Shown here piece after piece: positions 10,790 to 22,459 of a stretch of 64,000 bases of DNA. The stretch spans positions 84,159,410-84,223,409 of the forward strand of contig NC_030683.2 in assembly GCF_000004195.4 (NCBI RefSeq). The letters run 5' to 3'. The notes under the pieces were generated by a model. The model saw only the letters and a list, made by a program, of their open reading frames with translations, did no database searches and was not told the origin of the DNA. The translations under genes were made by a program, and so were the position numbers. The number at the start of each line of letters is the position of its first letter. Positions within the stretch are counted from its first letter, which is position 1. Origin of the DNA: Xenopus tropicalis (Eukaryota > Chordata > Amphibia > Anura > Pipidae).

Positions 10790-11255
10790 TTAAAGGAGAA
10801 GGAAAGGTAAAAACTAAGTAAGCTTTATCAGAGAGGTCTATGTAAGTACAGCCATAAGCACTCACAGAAACGCTGCACTCAATGAAAAGAAACACAGGAT
10901 TTTATGTCTCCTTTTTTGTAAACATGTTCGGTATCTGACTTCCTCTCTCAGAAAAATCCTTCATTCCCACGGCCGGAGTCTACGCAGCTCTCTCCTCTCC
11001 CATCTTCTGCTCCCCCCCCCCAATAAGAATTTAGAAGAAATCACTCCCCCTTACCTTAGAGATGTGTTATCTGCGCTACCAACAGCTAGAGCTGCAGCAG
11101 GAAGCTACAAAGACCAGGCTAAAATGGCAGCTGCTATCTTAAACATATGGAGCTTCTAGGGCTGTTTACTCACGTATGGTAAAGCTTTCTGCAGAATAAA
11201 TATAGCATTCTAGGTGGCGCTAATGTGCCTCAGCAGTGCTAAATCTGTAGGTATG
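10790..11255 (+). mobile_element. TTAA-flanked MITE, family 1, copy A (right end incomplete)
   Basis: It starts TTAAAGGAGAAGGAAAGG at 10790 and continues with AACTAAGTAAGCTTTATC, a segment shared by copies at 21.25, 37.78, 42.6, 43.4 and 48.45 kb. The inner part near 11190-11220 matches the far half of copy B in reverse. The expected inverted right end is missing. TTAA target sites point to piggyBac-type (Xenopus T2-like) MITEs. Confidence 0.7.
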
Positions 11256-11264
11256 ATTATACAA

Positions 11265-11550
11265 AGATGGGATCTGTTATCCAGAAAGCTCCAAATTATG
11301 GGAAGGCCATCTCCTATAGACTTTATTTTAATAAGGTAATTCAAATTTTAAAAAATGATTTCCTTTTTCTCTGTATTTATAAAACAGTACCTTGTACTTG
11401 CTTAATATAATTAATCCTTAACTACCCTATTGGGCTAACTGACGCTTCAACATTTTTTAAGCAGACTTAAGGTAGGCAGATCCATATTATGGAAAGATCC
11501 CTTATCCGAAAAACCCCAGGTCCCGAGCATTCTGGATAACAGGTTCCTTA
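11265..11550. repeat. Dispersed repeat, family 2 (GGTATGGGATC-type ends), copy 1
   Basis: Typical stretches include CTCCAAATTATGGGAAGGCC, TGATTTCCTTTTTCTCTG, ACAGTACCTTGTACTTG and a right end with CCCCAGGTCCCGAGCATTCT. Copies occur at 11.6-12.3, 47.29, 50.09, 51.16 and 57.01 kb. It is a palindromic-end non-coding DNA element common in frog genomes; the superfamily is not determined from this window. Confidence 0.6.
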
Positions 11551-11608
11551 ATCATATAGAAATTAAGAGGGAATAGAGTCAAATACATTTAGGCTTAAAT
11601 AATTATTA

Positions 11609-12301
11609 CATGTATAGGATCCCTTATGCAGGAACCAGCTATCCATAAAGTTCTAAATTATGGGAAGGCCATCTCTAATAGGCTTCCTTTTAAGCAAATA
11701 ATTTTTATTTTTAAAAAATGATTTCCTTTTCCTCTGTTATAATAAAACAGTACATTTTACTTGGTCCCAACTAAGATATAATTAGTCCTTTTTAAAGGCA
11801 AAACAATCCTTTTGGGTTTATTTAGTGCTTAAATGATTTTAAGCAGACTTAAAGTGCCCATACACTACAGATTTAAATCGTCTTCTTGTTTAAATGCAAT
11901 GATCTAAAACTAACATTCAGACTGAAATTGTAGCATAAAGCCCTTAAAAGTTACAACTCGGAGGAAACAAGTTTGAATATGAAATAGTTGGCCCCAATCA
12001 TACGAAAGTGACTTCCTGGAAATGCAATGTATGGCTCCCAGGGATATTGTCAGATACACAATACATTTGCAGATGTTATCGTTGTCCGACAGAAATTTTC
12101 TAACCTGTCAGACTGACTAAATGACCAATCGCCATGGTAGGAATATCATCGGAAAGATAATTCTGAGCCCAAAATAGTACAAAACGTAGTTATATATATA
12201 TTGGTTAGCTTTAAGGTATAGTAATGCTAATTATGGAAAAAAATCCCTTATCTGGAAAACCCCAGGTCCATAGCATTAAGGATAATACATCCTATACCTG
12301 T
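11609..12301. repeat. Dispersed repeat, family 2, copy 2, split by a nested insertion
   Basis: The left part (11609-11848) and right part (12215-12301) are consecutive pieces of the same family as the copies at 11.27 and 50.09 kb. They are separated by 366 bp that begin and end with TTAA. Continuity of the outer element across the insertion gives the order of events. Confidence 0.65.
11849..12214. mobile_element. TTAA-bounded MITE nested in a family 2 repeat
   Basis: It is bounded by TTAA at 11849-11852 and 12211-12214. The left end reads TTAAAGTGCCCATACACTAC, close to the ends of the elements at 22.07 and 49.04 kb (GGCCATACAT type). The right inverted end is poorly preserved. The call rests on the TTAA sites and on the outer repeat resuming exactly after them. 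Confidence 0.6.
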
Positions 12302-15070
12302 AATAATATGTATGGCAGCCAGAACAAAAGATAATATACAACATACTGGGACTAGTGTGCAACTCAGACAGATTTTAATTCTCTAGGGAATATAATTAGA
12401 ACATGAAAAAAAAGACTCAGGCTCAACTCCCCACCCATATACACTCAGGTCAGTACTTAATGCTAATGTGCAACCATATTTTTCAATGCCATTGTCAAAA
12501 ATCAGCGTTGATGGCATTATATCCATTCATACAGTAAGGGGAAGGTACCCTGCCGAGTTACATGGCGCACAAGACACTTCCAGGACTATGAGGGAGTCTG
12601 GAGCTTAGGATCCCCATTTACTAATAAAAGAAAATTTAAAGCAAACCTACTTGTGCCACAAAACTATATGAAGTGACTTCTTCATTTGCACACATGCATC
12701 AGGCTGGGTTTCCTGTGAGAAGCTGCAGTTTGTTTTTGTCGTGCCAGTTATTTTCTTTGTCCAACAACGGGAACATTGGCTCCATCATTCTCTTCTGCTA
12801 TCACTTCTACTTATGGTGAAACTTGCACTGTAAAATGTTCCAAACGAAAATAATCCAGGAGCACATTGGAAAAACTGACTGGTGACAAAAGTGATTTATG
12901 TGTTCAGCCCTATATACATACAGTATTTTGCATTTGGTACAATATTGACCCCAGAGCAGAAAACTAGGGTTCTTCCAGCTTTGAGCTCTCCAATATTGCA
13001 CATTGCACCATGAAATAGATTTCAGCACTCAATGATCTATCTGCTTAGCAATAATGCAATAAATGTACTAAACTAAACTATAAGTCACTATCTAATGCCA
13101 TACCTCCTGGCAAAACACAAATTAAGAGCACACCAACATGAAGGGGGTTACACTGGTGATCACACAACACAATACAGACTGTGCCAGATAAAACCTTTAT
13201 TATGTAGTTTATTAATATAAATAGTTTAATATAAATGAATGTGGATATTTACTCTGGCTATCTTTCAAATAAGGGGGATGTAAACCCAAATCTAGTTTGT
13301 CAGGCTGTGTCATAACTCTACTACTTTGTTTGCCTTCTTGCCTGACAATTTCTTCATCTGTAGAGCTTTCTAGAAGGCAAACTTAGCCTATGTGAAAAAT
13401 GTTCTTGGAAGTTGGGAATCCTGTGAGCACACATTTTGACATCCCACACTGCTTGTTTACCAGGTCCAGTTATGAAAACGGACCCTCACTGTCTGAGCAG
13501 TGATTTATAAAGAAGCTGAATAGCACGCTCAAGCATCAATACCATCTAAGCCCTTTAGTAGCCTTCACAAAGAATAAAATACACTATTAAAGGTGCATTA
13601 TACAGTACATGTACTCAAGTAGACTTGAGTGCTGGGTGAGGCATTCCTATGACCGGTAGGGATAGGTCCAGCTATAGAGTGTTCATTTTAGGACAACCTT
13701 TTGCTAATTTAGAGTGCCCTCTACCCCCCCCCCCCCCCCTTAGAATATGGAAGAGGCCTGAGCATGGCCGCCATCAGGAGGGAACAGGGGGGACAGTTGT
13801 CCTGGGCCTGGTGGGGTTTTGGGTCCTAAGGGGGCCCCAGCTGTGCTACACTTACTTGGATTTGTTGGGCCATAGGCTGGATAACCACAACCATAGGCTG
13901 CTCCACTCACTTTCCTGTTGTGAAGTGGCATGTTTGAACTCTATTGTAATAAAGGGCACATCTATATAATGCATGTTGCATTTAAATTTGGTTGCAATCA
14001 ATGCATCCTTACTGTACAGCGCTGCATACAAATAAAGTATAAGTATAAATAAAGATATACATACATCCCTTCTAGCTTCCCTTCTTGGCTTATCACCAAG
14101 TATAACACATGGCTGTAATTTATTAATGTGCCACTAGATGTCACTATAATCCAAGAACAAAAGCACTATAGCAGTCATTTACAATTTAAAACTGCAATAT
14201 GAGGTCCCTCAGGTTTTCTTCAGTCAGTTGTGCGTAAAACCCCATTCATTAAAGTTACCTGCATTAAAATGTTCTTCTTGCATGTCAACCTTACTCAGAT
14301 GCAATGGCATCTGATTTGTGATGAAGTGCAAGGGCAGTTGCATTAATTTTGACCCATTGTTCGCAATTTCATCAGGCACAAGCAACAATCTTTCATTCTG
14401 GGAAAAACATTGGATTGAGGGGAAAAAACATGGCACTTGCACTCAAAATTACAATTTGCTCACTGCACTTGTGGTCATAAAATACGGAAAAAGTATGTAT
14501 ATACTTTCTTGTATAAAGATGGTTTTTTATATATTACCCTAAGCTTTATACTGGAGTAACAAAGTATGGTTAGATTTATTTGAAATCTTCACCTAAAACT
14601 ACAAATTTACCAAGGGACGAAACCCACCTTTCACCTTTGCATAAACCTAAACCTGTTTTCTATTGAAGCAACATTACAATAACTGTAGCTGAAAGTCTAT
14701 TATTCACATTACATGTCCAATATTTTTTTTAGATTGTACTGACTGAGTAAACTATGCACTGGATAAAATATGTAACATAGTACTCAGTGCATTTCTTGAA
14801 ATGGGAAGCCCTTGATTTCTCATAATGTCTGCACCCTGTCATACCAGCAGACAGCAGAGACATTTTTGACAGGTGAAGGTGCTATGAGCCTAGCAGCACA
14901 GTGTAGCCCTGTTGTAGCAGAATAGGTGTTTTGCAGACTCTCCAAGTGACTCAAGAGGAGAGATATTGTGAATATAGCAATGTTTACCCTGACTAGACAT
15001 CTTGGCTTAATTCTCAGCTAGTAGATAGAAATATTCCTAGTGAGGGTGCTGAGTCTGTAGACACTAGCTA
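12302..15070. other. Intergenic, no gene seen
   Basis: AT-rich non-coding sequence. It contains a C homopolymer at about 13725-13738 and a dispersed repeat at about 14224-14480. Open frames here are short and lack codon or domain support. Confidence 0.6.
14224..14480. repeat. Unclassified dispersed repeat shared with 54.9-55.1 kb
   Basis: A segment near 14430-14480 (TGCTCACTGCACTTGTGG, then CATAAAA) and one near 14225-14270 with CATTAAA resemble 54897-55075 closely enough to suggest a common element. The boundaries are not resolved. Confidence 0.35.
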
Positions 15071-15320
15071 GGGGCAGATTTATCAAAATGTTTAGATAAA
15101 AAATGTTTAGATTTTTAGAAAATGTTTAGAGTTTAGAGCTTAATACATAAAACTCATGATCAATTCATTCCTACGGGATATTTAGAAGTGTATTTATTAA
15201 ATGTAAGTTTTAATTTTTACCCATTGATAAATACACTTCTAAAAGTTACATAGAAATGAATAGAGTGTGGAAGGGTTTTATGTCTTGAACTCTAAACTCA
15301 CATTTTGATAAATCTGCCCC
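15071..15320. mobile_element. MITE with GGGGCAGATTTATCAAAATG inverted ends
   Basis: The left end GGGGCAGATTTATCAAAATG is mirrored at the right by CATTTTGATAAATCTGCCCC, with TA on both sides (15069-15070, 15321-15322). The middle contains a second inverted pair around AGAAGTGTATTTATTAA and TTGATAAATACACTTCT, so the whole element can fold into a long hairpin. No coding sequence. Confidence 0.75.
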
Positions 15321-15663
15321 TAGGTCTGTGATGGTCAGCATCTTTGTTTGTGCTGCACTACCAGGAGTATTATGCTCAGTTGTTTGTGGCCCTGTTGGCA
15401 TTTCTCTCATTCTCTCACTGCCATTGCAGCATTTTCTTTCATTATAGTTGTTTATAATGTTCTACAGCTATTTTAATTTCATCTCTTGTATTATTAATTA
15501 GTGTTTTCTCACTAGCACTCACTAGCACTCATTAGCACTGGAACAAAATGATCTGGTTTACCAGGTTATTGGAATCCTCTACCGTTACAGAAGGAGATAG
15601 ATGGACAGTTCCAATATTCCTGTGTCCCAATTTCAAAGGCAGTCTATAGCATTCTCTCCCAGC

Positions 15664-15945
15664 CAGTGTCGGACTGGCCCACCAGGATACCAGGAAAACT
15701 CCCGGTGGGCCAAGGTGTCAGTGGGCCCTCCTTCTGACCCAACCATTTGCCCTGTATGCCTCCACCATGGCCATTACCAATTCTATATGACAGAAGAAAT
15801 GGAGGAAAGGATAGATAATAGTATGTAAAAATAAGTAATTAAGAATTTAAAGAAATTAAATGAACAGGGAAGGAAAGGTGGTCTAGAGAGTGGGTCTAAG
15901 GTCTAAGGTTTTCTGGTTGGCCCTTAGCACCCCAGTCCGACACTG
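15664..15945. mobile_element. hAT-type MITE with 8-bp target duplication
   Basis: Ends CAGTGTCGGACTGG and CCAGTCCGACACTG are perfect inverted repeats, flanked by the identical octamer CTCCCAGC at 15656-15663 and 15946-15953. An 8-bp duplication and CAG/CTG termini are the hAT signature. At 282 bp it is non-autonomous. It lies 43 bp from the next DNA transposon. Confidence 0.9.
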
Positions 15946-15988
15946 CTCCCAGCCAGCCCCAGCGACATACTCATCCTAATGTGCTCTA

Positions 15989-17199
15989 CACTCACCAAAA
16001 GGATTATTAGGAACACCTGTTCAATTTCTCATTAATGCAATTATCTAATCAACCAATCACATGGCAGTTGCTTCAGTGCATTTAGGGGTGTGGTCCTGGT
16101 CAAGACAATCTCTTGAACTCCAAACTGAATGTCAGAATGGGAAAGAAAGGTGATTTAAGCAATTTTGAGCGTGGCATGGTTGTTGGTGCCAGACGGGCCG
16201 GTCTGACTATTTCACAATCTGCTCAGTTACTGGGATTTTCACGCACAACCATTTCTAGGGTTTACAAAGAATGGTGTGAAAAGGGAAAAACATCCAGTAT
16301 GCGGCAGTCCTGAAGGCGAAAATGCCTTGTTGATGCTAGAGGTCAGAGGAGAATAGGCCGACTTATTCAAGCTGATAGAAGAGCAACTTTGACTGAAATA
16401 ACCACTCGTTACAACCGAGGTATGCAGCAAAGCATTTGTGAAGCCACAACACGCACAACCTTGAGGCGGATGGGCTACAACAGCAGAAGACCCCACCGGG
16501 TACCACTCATCTCCACTATAAATAGGAAAAAGAGGCTACAATTTGCATGAGCCCACCAAAATTGGACAGGTGAAGACTGGAAAAATGTTGCCTGGTCTGA
16601 TGAGTCTCGATTTCTGTTGAAACATTCAAATGGTAGAGTCAGAATTTGGCATAAACAGAATGAGAACATGGATCCATCATGCCTTGTTACCACTGTGCAG
16701 GCTGGTGGTGGTGGTGTAATGGTGTGGGGGATGTTTTCTTGGCACACTTTAGGCCCCTTAGTACCAATTGGGCATTATTTAATTGCCACGGCCTACCTGA
16801 GCATTGTTTCTGACCATGTCCATCCCTTTATGACCACCATGTACCCATCCTCTGATGGCTACTTCCAGCAGGATAATGCACCATGTCACAAAGCTCGAAT
16901 CATTTCAAATTGGTTTCTTGAACATGACAATGAATTCACTGTACTAAAATGGCCCCCACAGTCACCAGATCTCAACCCAATAGAGCATCTTTGGGATGTG
17001 GTGGAACGGGAGCTTCGTGCCCTGGATGTGCATCCCACAAATCTCCATCAACTGCAAGATGCTATCCTATCAATATGGGCCAACATTTCTTTCAGCACCT
17101 TGTTGAATCAATGCCACGTAGAATTAAGGTAGTTCTGAAGGCGAAAGGGGTTCAAACACCATATTAGTATGGTGTTCCTAATAATCCTTTTGGTGAGTG
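15989..17199 (+). mobile_element. Full-length Tc1/mariner element, DD36E type
   Basis: Perfect 29-bp inverted ends start CACTCACCAAAAGG and run to AGGAACACC. TA lies on both sides (15987-15988, 17200-17201). Total length is 1211 bp around a single transposase gene. The spacing between the second Asp and the Glu of the catalytic triad is 36 residues, which fits the DD36E (Incomer) group described in vertebrates including frogs. Identical ends imply recent movement, possibly by trans-mobilisation, since its own gene is broken. Confidence 0.92.
16137..17167 (+). pseudogene. Tc1-like DD36E transposase, inactivated
   Basis: The start MGKKGDLSNFERG fits the family. An N-terminal helix-turn-helix (LTISQSAQLLGFSRTTISRV) binds the element ends, and the C-terminal catalytic domain has WSDESRF, FQQDNAPCHKA and SPDLNPIEHLWD with 36 residues between second Asp and Glu. 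Three lesions are visible. There are in-frame TGA codons at 16311-16313 and 16548-16550, each where CGA (Arg) is expected, so both look like CpG decay. A frameshift, probably a small deletion near 17085-17095, moves the last residues (ESMPRRIKVVL to QTPY) into another frame ending at 17167. Otherwise full length for the family (about 340 residues). Confidence 0.9.
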
Positions 17200-17201
17200 T
17201 A

Positions 17202-18967
17202 TGTAGCTTCAGTGATACATACCCTTACAGTACCTTCAGAACGATAACAGGTTTCCTGTACTTACAATTTCTGTTTTCTTTTCTCATGTGCAAAAGTGCA
17301 CAAGAAATTTCAGAAAGTCTTGAAAAAAATGAATTAGCTTGGATGAGTCCACCCCCTCTAATAATAGGAATCCTTAATTAGCTAAGGTGTAATCAGTCAC
17401 CTAGGAAATCCCACACTGAGTTAATTGGTCTCTGACTGTGTTAAATTGTGGTTATTCACATGATTTGAGTATACATTTACATTAAATGTGCTCTTCTGGA
17501 AAGTGCATCTCAGATACGCAGCTGTAAGGCACATTGGGGAACATGACTGAAATTGCTACTTTATCCAATAAGGGCCATTTGTTGGCAGGGTGATTTTCAG
17601 CTGGGTCATGTAGGGATGGTGACTCCACAGGGTAAGACTAGTCTGTCAGCTTACCAGAGGAGCCCCCCGGTGGATTATATAGGCACCCGAGGCCCGTCCC
17701 CCTAAGGCTGCTACCCTTAGTACAGGCCCGTGGGTGCCTATATATAGATCCGGCCCTGTCTCTCAATGACAGCTTTGGTCCTCCACTAGCATTTTTTAAT
17801 GGTGCTGGCAAAGCAATATATTTGGCTTAAACCAATAATATACCCCTGCTTAGATCCATTCATATATCTACCATTGACATATACCCTGAACACATTTCTT
17901 TATTAAGTTTTATACGGTTGTGCAACTTCCCCTGCTCATTATTTCTGTACTGTGTGAAAATAAAAAAAACCTGATGTTGAAATAGAGAAATAGTTGCAAA
18001 CTTAATTGCAAGTAATTAGGTTACAAGTAATAATTGCAAGTTCTATGACTGTGCAAACCTTTACTTACTCACTTAAAACAACATGATTTTAATAAATAAT
18101 CTCAATGAAATACATATATATCCTAAATTACATTAACTTTCAGTTATTTGTATTTCTTTTCTCCTCCGAAGCATGGCACCATCCTAATAAATGTTGGCTC
18201 TGTGTTTATAAAGGCGTTTATCTACCCTTGCACAATGGTACACAAGACACGTGGACATGTAGTACTGTAATGTTCTTAGGATTAGCAATTAGCAATGAGT
18301 TAGCCAACACACTTATCCCAAGCAAATCATTATCACGTTTATCATTAGCAGTAATCTTGGAATTAACAAGGCACTCAGGACCAAGTAATGTCTGCTTGAC
18401 CCAAAAAACCCTTTGTGAACAGTTAATATATTCCAATATATCATAGTGCTAGAGACGAAACACCTGACAACAATCTGAAGCAGTACATTTTATCAGTGCT
18501 TCAGCTTGCACCCAGTATTACTCTATATAGGAATCTGACTGATAGTGACAGAGAGCTTGGGGTGAAACACATTTATAAAAATATGAACAACCATGTGTAG
18601 TGGACAACCTACCCAAAAATGAAAGACTTTATTGCCAAGCCAAGGATGTGGGGGAGACAAAATGTGAAATCTGTGCATTGAGATATATAGTACCCTGGTA
18701 GAGTATTTAGACCCTTGACCAGTTTTCTATTTTACTAAACAACAAATCGTATGCTGAAATTTTGTTCCGTGTGATATTTTTATTTCATATTAAGAAACTC
18801 AAAGTTAGCTGTTTGTTTTCAGTTTAACCGAAAGGTGCCAAAGGAACATCCAACAGGAATCCTGTCTTGTGTGCGCCTGTCTTCTGTTTTTTCATTCATG
18901 TGTTTCCATCAGGAGAAGTACTGGAGTGCTGATACAAGGTCCTGAATTAAAATCCTACCTGGACACT
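17202..18967. other. Intergenic, no gene seen
   Basis: Non-coding. Around 17645-17760 there is a short GC-rich stretch with repeated GGCACCCGAGG/GGCCCGTGGGTGCC-type words that looks like part of a dispersed repeat. Otherwise nothing is recognised. Confidence 0.5.
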
Positions 18968-19269
18968 GGGGTTGATTCACTAAAGTGCAATAATGCTTTT
19001 GTGTGTTAAAAAGCATGCGATAAATAACGACCAATTTGGCATAGTAATTTCGCATGCGTTAAATCGTGCGCTACTGCAATGCGTTGTTTTTAACACAGAA
19101 GAAAGAAATAATCCTAACGCATGATTCACAAACACTTATGAAGCGTTAAATTTTGACGTGTGTCCTTTTAGTGAATTGTGCGTTAAGTCGCAAAAAATAA
19201 GAAGTGATAAAATTTTTAGCATATGCTTTAAATATCGCTCGTTTTAACGCACTTTAATGAATCAACCCC
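18968..19269. mobile_element. MITE with GGGGTTGATTCA inverted ends
   Basis: The left end GGGGTTGATTCACTAAAGTG and the right end CACTTTAATGAATCAACCCC are inverted with one mismatch. ACT flanks both sides (18965-18967, 19270-19272), a possible 3-bp duplication. The interior has several GCGTTAA/TTAACGC words in both orientations and no open frame. Confidence 0.72.
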
Positions 19270-19415
19270 ACTGTCTCCTACTCTTTAAATATGCTCCCTG
19301 TGTTTTGGGTTTCCCCCTACACTATAACAACACACAGACAGGTTAATTAGCTTAGATAACAAGCTCTACTGGAACAAGGACTGATGCAAGGACTGGGTAA
19401 ATGTTTATATTAATC

Positions 19416-19419
<4 letters not shown>

Positions 19420-19469
<50 letters not shown>
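19420..19469. repeat. (AT)n microsatellite
   Basis: About 25 uninterrupted AT dinucleotides directly next to a 140-bp palindrome. A shorter AT run lies at about 19669-19694. Confidence 0.95.
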
Positions 19470-19472
<3 letters not shown>

Positions 19473-19605
19473 GAAAGAGTGCCGCACACACAGGGACTTG
19501 ATGCAAAAGAAAAAGTGTTTTTATTGAAAAAATTGGAATTTTTTCAATAAAAACACTTTTTCTTTTGTATCAAGTCCCTGTGTGAGCGGCACTCTTTCTA
19601 TTATA
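19466..19605. repeat. 140-bp near-perfect palindrome
   Basis: The left arm (TATAATAGAAAGAGTGCCGC on) and right arm (ending GCGGCACTCTTTCTATTATA) pair over about 68 bp with two mismatches and a two-base centre. It contains AAAAGTGTTTTTATTGAA in one arm. It is probably an inverted duplication of a retroelement end; no target duplication is seen. Confidence 0.85.
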
Positions 19606-21251
19606 TTTTTGTTTTTGACCTGCACCAAGGGCATTTGGACTTGTATAGGGTGTGCTCCTCCCTGTGTACTATATATATATATATATATATATATTGAACT
19701 CAAGAATTTGCACATGCGCAACTCTCAAACCTACATTGTTTGAGGATATAGTTTTCCTTTAAGTTACCTTCCCTGGCAGCTTTAAGCCAATCAGAGTGTG
19801 ATGTCACACAGAGGTAATGCATGGTATCCCAGTAACTAGCAACCAATCATAATACTGTGATTGCACTTACTGATACACAGCAAATAAACTCCAAAACTAA
19901 GCCATAGAACTAGTGCCACTGTAAAACTGGCATGACCCCAGACTGGACTCCCCCTGTCCCCACTGATGATGGCCCTGCTTAGATCTCAAGTCTGGTGGCC
20001 CACTAACTATAACTGGTTTACAACTCATTGATTTAATTTATTTGCATGATTGATCTGTAGTCATGAGCACATTTTTTCACCAGGCATGGAGTTACAGCGA
20101 AATTCGCATTTTGCCATCTGCAAATTTTTTAGCAAAATGGGTGCAAAATTTTGCAGCAGAAAATTCGCTGGCACATCAAAAAAAGATGTGGTTGCATCAA
20201 AAAAGTTGCGAATTTTTCACAGTTTTGTGAATTTTTCCAATGTTTCGCAAATTTTTCCACAAATCAAAAATGGGACACATTCGCTAAAAAGTGGGCTGAC
20301 AAAAGAGCTAGAGTGAATACAATCCTCTTGAAATATCACTTAGTTGTCATTAAGTAGGATTACCCTAGTTTATCCCCTGAATTTTCAGAACTATCACAAA
20401 TAAAAAGGGGTACAAAACTTTGGCAGACAAGATCAGTTGTTCCAGAAACACAAGGCAAACATTTGTGTCCATGTGGTGGCACTATTTTAGTTCAACATTT
20501 TATTGACACAGGAGACACAAAACCTTACAGGGGTATCAGAAAGAGGCAGAACTTACAAGAAGCAACTGTTTCACTAAGAAAGTGAAGTCTGTCCTAGGAC
20601 TGGCAGGTTGTTACTGCAGTTTTATCCCAAATTTCTCTAATTTAACAGCTTCTTTATATATCGATATATATCAATTTATTGTGTTTGTATTTTGGTATAA
20701 ATGCTTTTTTCTATCTTTTCTATTGCTGGACAGCAAACATTTCTTTTTGTTCACTTTTTCTTTCTGCAAAACAATAAACTATGCCTCCACACCTTGTCAC
20801 ACTTTGTCAAGCATCAGAGAAATCACTAATATAATGCTTACCACTTGTGTCTGTTCCCATCTAATGTAATATGAGCAAAACCTAAGCACATGATGTGTGC
20901 AGGTTACACGTCCTGAGCTTCGGTGTGTGAGTGATGTCTGAGCTTGATTACACTAGCTCCCCATCTTCTTTTCTGCTGATTCACGACACATGCTCTGTGC
21001 TGCTTTCTAGCTTAGGGACCAATGCACAATATATATAGAATATAAATGTTACAATATAAGGCTGATTAGTGATTAATACAGATAATTACTATATGACAGG
21101 TCTAAAACCAGTGCAGTTGGCATCAGAATTTAATAATCAGCCATGCAGCGTTAGCTTATAAGAAAGACCAGCCTTATTTTCTGCTTGAGGTTTTGCAGCG
21201 ACCCTTAAGCTCAGCTACTCAATGGCTGCCATGAGCACACTGAGCATGTAT

Positions 21252-21743
21252 TTATAGGAGAAGGAAAGGCATTTTGGCATTTTCTGCCAATAGATTAGCC
21301 ATATTAGTGCCACCTAGAACACTATACTTATTCTGCAGAAAGTTTTACCTTACCATATCTAAGTAAACAGCCCTAGAAGCTCCCTCTGTTTGTGTGAGAT
21401 AGCAGCTGCCATTAAGGCTCAGTCTCAGTAGCTTCCGTGCTGCATAACACACATTCTGATGGGTGGGGGAGTGAATTCTTCTGAATTCTAATGGGAGGGG
21501 GGTGCAGGAGAAGGGAGATCGGAGAGAGCTGTGCAAAGTTTGGCCTCGGAAATGAAGGATTTTTCCGAGAGAGGAAGTCTCTTATCATGAGCCCTAAGAC
21601 CATAAGAACATGTTTACACAAAAGAAGACAAGAAATCCTGTGCTTCTTTTGATAGAGGACACAGTGCAGCTTTTCTGCGAGTGCTTATGGCTGTATTTAC
21701 ATAGACCTTTCTTACTTAGTTTTTACCTTTCCTTCTCCTTTAA
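21252..21743 (-). mobile_element. TTAA-flanked MITE, family 1, copy B
   Basis: It begins TTATAGGAGAAGGAAAGGC and ends CCTTTCCTTCTCCTTTAA (TTAA at 21740-21743). It is reverse to copy A: GCTGTATTTACATAGACC and TTAGTTTTTACCTTTCC are near the right end. This is the most complete copy and shows both inverted ends. Confidence 0.8.
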
Positions 21744-21849
21744 CATGGCAAGCTCCTAGTTTGTTAACTTTAGACAGATTCGGTAGCTTATCTGCCAGTG
21801 CTTGGGAGCCCCCGATGGGCTTCCCTGGTCAATATCTGGCCAGAGATCA

Positions 21850-22069
21850 GGCAGATTTTTATTGAATAGGTTTGATTTTTCTGTCAGATCGAGGACCGCA
21901 TCGGCCCATTGCATTGATTCCTTCCTCAATCTGATGGCGCCTATGCCCACCATTGTCAACCTAGGGCTAAATAATTGAATTAACCTTAGGTGGGCATATC
22001 GGGAGAAGATCTGCTTATTTGGTGACCTCACCAAATGAGCGGATCTTATAATGTATGGCCACTTTAAGT
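21850..22069. repeat. Dispersed repeat, family 3 (GGCCATACAT ends), right end
   Basis: The right end reads TAATGTATGGCCACTTTAA (to 22069), matching the end of the element at 49035-49254. The left boundary is not clear and may merge with copy B. From 22070 to about 22140 follows a tail ending CTGTATAAATAAAGGATAAG, a retroelement-type 3' end also seen at 28.86 kb. Confidence 0.5.
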
Positions 22070-22459
22070 ACCAAGGGCCTTGGGAACTATGAACAGTGTT
22101 GCAGAACATATTGGTGCTGTATAAATAAAGGATAAGAATATTACCCTTTTTCATAAATAAATCCTTTAAAAGACTTTGGGAAAGTACACAAATGTAGAAG
22201 AAGTGCTATATAAAACTTGTATTTTGCAACTGGTGGCATCAGCACAGGGTTGGACCAGATCCCCACTGCTCTCCCTCAGACTCCTGATTTCCCTTCCCCA
22301 TCGCATCCGAAGGTAAATATATTGTACACATGGGTGAGGGCGCTGGATGGGCGGCCCTGCACCCCCCTGCAGTCCGACCCTGCATCAGCAACCCATGAGG
22401 AATACGGGAAGAGGGATGTATTCACAGGAAGGATGCTGAATGCAGGACTTAAATTAGAG

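Noticed and set aside
15601..15828. 75-residue open frame over the hAT MITE
   Set aside because: It spans the target duplication and the terminal repeat, so it is not a gene.
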